Of a DNA stretch of 64,000 nt, positions 63,321-64,000 are shown one piece after another (the stretch's first letter is position 1; each line of letters opens with the position of its first letter). Source of the DNA: Rotaria sp. Silwood1 (taxonomy: Eukaryota > Rotifera > Eurotatoria > Philodinida > Philodinidae); assembly GCA_905250075.1 (NCBI GenBank), contig CAJNOP010000011.1, positions 620,001 through 684,000 on the forward strand, written 5' to 3'. The notes beneath the pieces are model-generated. The model worked only from the letters and a program-made list of their open reading frames with translations. It was not told the DNA's origin and did no database searches. The position numbers and the translations under genes were made by a program.

Positions 63321-64000
63321 CACAATCTCTACGAGATTAAAGTGTGAAACACGTTATAACTTCTTTTGCTAATCATAGAGAGATTATTTTATTTATTCTA
63401 TCTATTTTGGGATGTATTTCTCATTAATCTTTTACTTAGTCCTTCAGAAATGTAATAAGGAGATATTTCAATGAAAGATTATTGATATAGGACATTTCAA
63501 GCTAAACGGAACACATCCATCTTTCATTTGACTTTAGTTATTTACAAGCCTTATTTTTCTGAATAAGTTCTGTTAGTATAGACATGTAAAAATGGGGGCT
63601 CTCTCAGCTGACTATTAACTCTTTAGTTATCGGCAAAAGATAAACATACGTAAAATAGAATAGATGTATATCACACATGTTTGTGTTCCTTCCTTTAGGA
63701 GTTTAGCATGGACCGTAACCATATGATGATGTAGAAAGCTTCTGTTACATGACCTTAAAGTAATTAGCTAATATCTCTCTAATCATAATAGATAAGTTCT
63801 AAAGACTTTAGAATATATTCTACGAGACGAATCGTATCCAAGGTAAAATTTTCAACAAGATTAGTCTGTAGGAAAAAATTTCTCTTAAAAACTAGTTTTC
63901 TAGAGATTCTAATGCAAGATTTTTATCGTGTGGGATTGATTCTGAATTTCTCATTTTGTTACAAGAGCATTTTATTTTCCTTTGCATATTTCTTATTCCA
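63321..64000. other. Downstream region, probably intron of PIX
   Basis: No coding sequence was recognised in the last 680 bases. Given that the PIX protein lacks its C-terminal domains, this is more likely a large intron than an intergenic region, but the window ends before this can be tested. Confidence 0.35.

Noticed and set aside
1..64000. CRISPR arrays, bacterial operons, ribosome binding sites, rRNA or tRNA genes
   Set aside because: The window is intron-rich animal DNA; no regular spaced repeats and no tRNA or rRNA-like sequence were seen.

Overview
The window is animal nuclear DNA. It is very AT-rich, and its genes are split by many short GT-AG introns (about 55-80 bp, often with poly-T tracts) plus a few introns of 0.8-1.3 kb. 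The best guess for the source is a bdelloid rotifer (Rotaria/Adineta type). Three things point there: an F-box protein of the kind hugely expanded in bdelloids, a tract of TGTGGG-type hexamers (the telomere repeat reported for bdelloids), and a decayed alpha/beta hydrolase that looks like the bacterial/fungal genes bdelloids acquire. This assignment is inference. One unsized gap of 100 N lies at 54044-54143.

Layout. 1-4.9 kb, minus strand: a RAD51AP1-like DNA-repair protein, then the ESCRT-I subunit VPS37. 7.7-8.8 kb, plus: an intronless secreted LEG1 protein. 11.9-14.1 kb, minus: the DNAJB13 co-chaperone. 15.7-19.8 kb, plus: a CDC14 phosphatase with a C-terminal C2H2 zinc-finger exon. 21.5-28.5 kb, plus: a Piccolo/Fife/RIM-family active-zone scaffold (PDZ + C2). 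31-37.5 kb, plus: a RalGDS/RGL-type RasGEF. 39.1-40.6 kb, plus: DHCR7 sterol reductase. 42.3-43.7 kb, minus: a mitochondrial calcium uniporter-family subunit with MCUb-like substitutions. 45.6-51.7 kb, minus: Mediator subunit MED1. 51.9-54.0 kb, minus: an endosomal Qa-SNARE (syntaxin 7/12 type). 54.1-54.5 kb, minus: an F-box protein cut by the gap. 56.0-58.4 kb, plus: WDFY1/2. 58.7-59.6 kb: an alpha/beta hydrolase pseudogene. 59.6-63.3 kb, plus: a PIX-family RhoGEF (ARHGEF6/7) that probably continues downstream.

The genes do not form an operon or one pathway; they are ordinary animal housekeeping and signalling genes side by side. VPS37, the syntaxin and WDFY are all endosomal, which may be chance. 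Most introns were placed by eye from splice consensus, phase agreement and family similarity, so exon ends are good estimates but untested.

The non-coding DNA is rich in short non-autonomous transposon-like elements. There is a hAT-like MITE with an 8-bp target duplication, a TTAA-flanked element, a pogo/Tigger-like end, and at least five fold-back elements whose long inverted arms fill much of their length. All lie in introns or between genes. The observations I would look at first are the zinc-finger exon in CDC14, the head-to-head telomere-like tract next to the gap, the decayed hydrolase and the pore-region changes in the uniporter.
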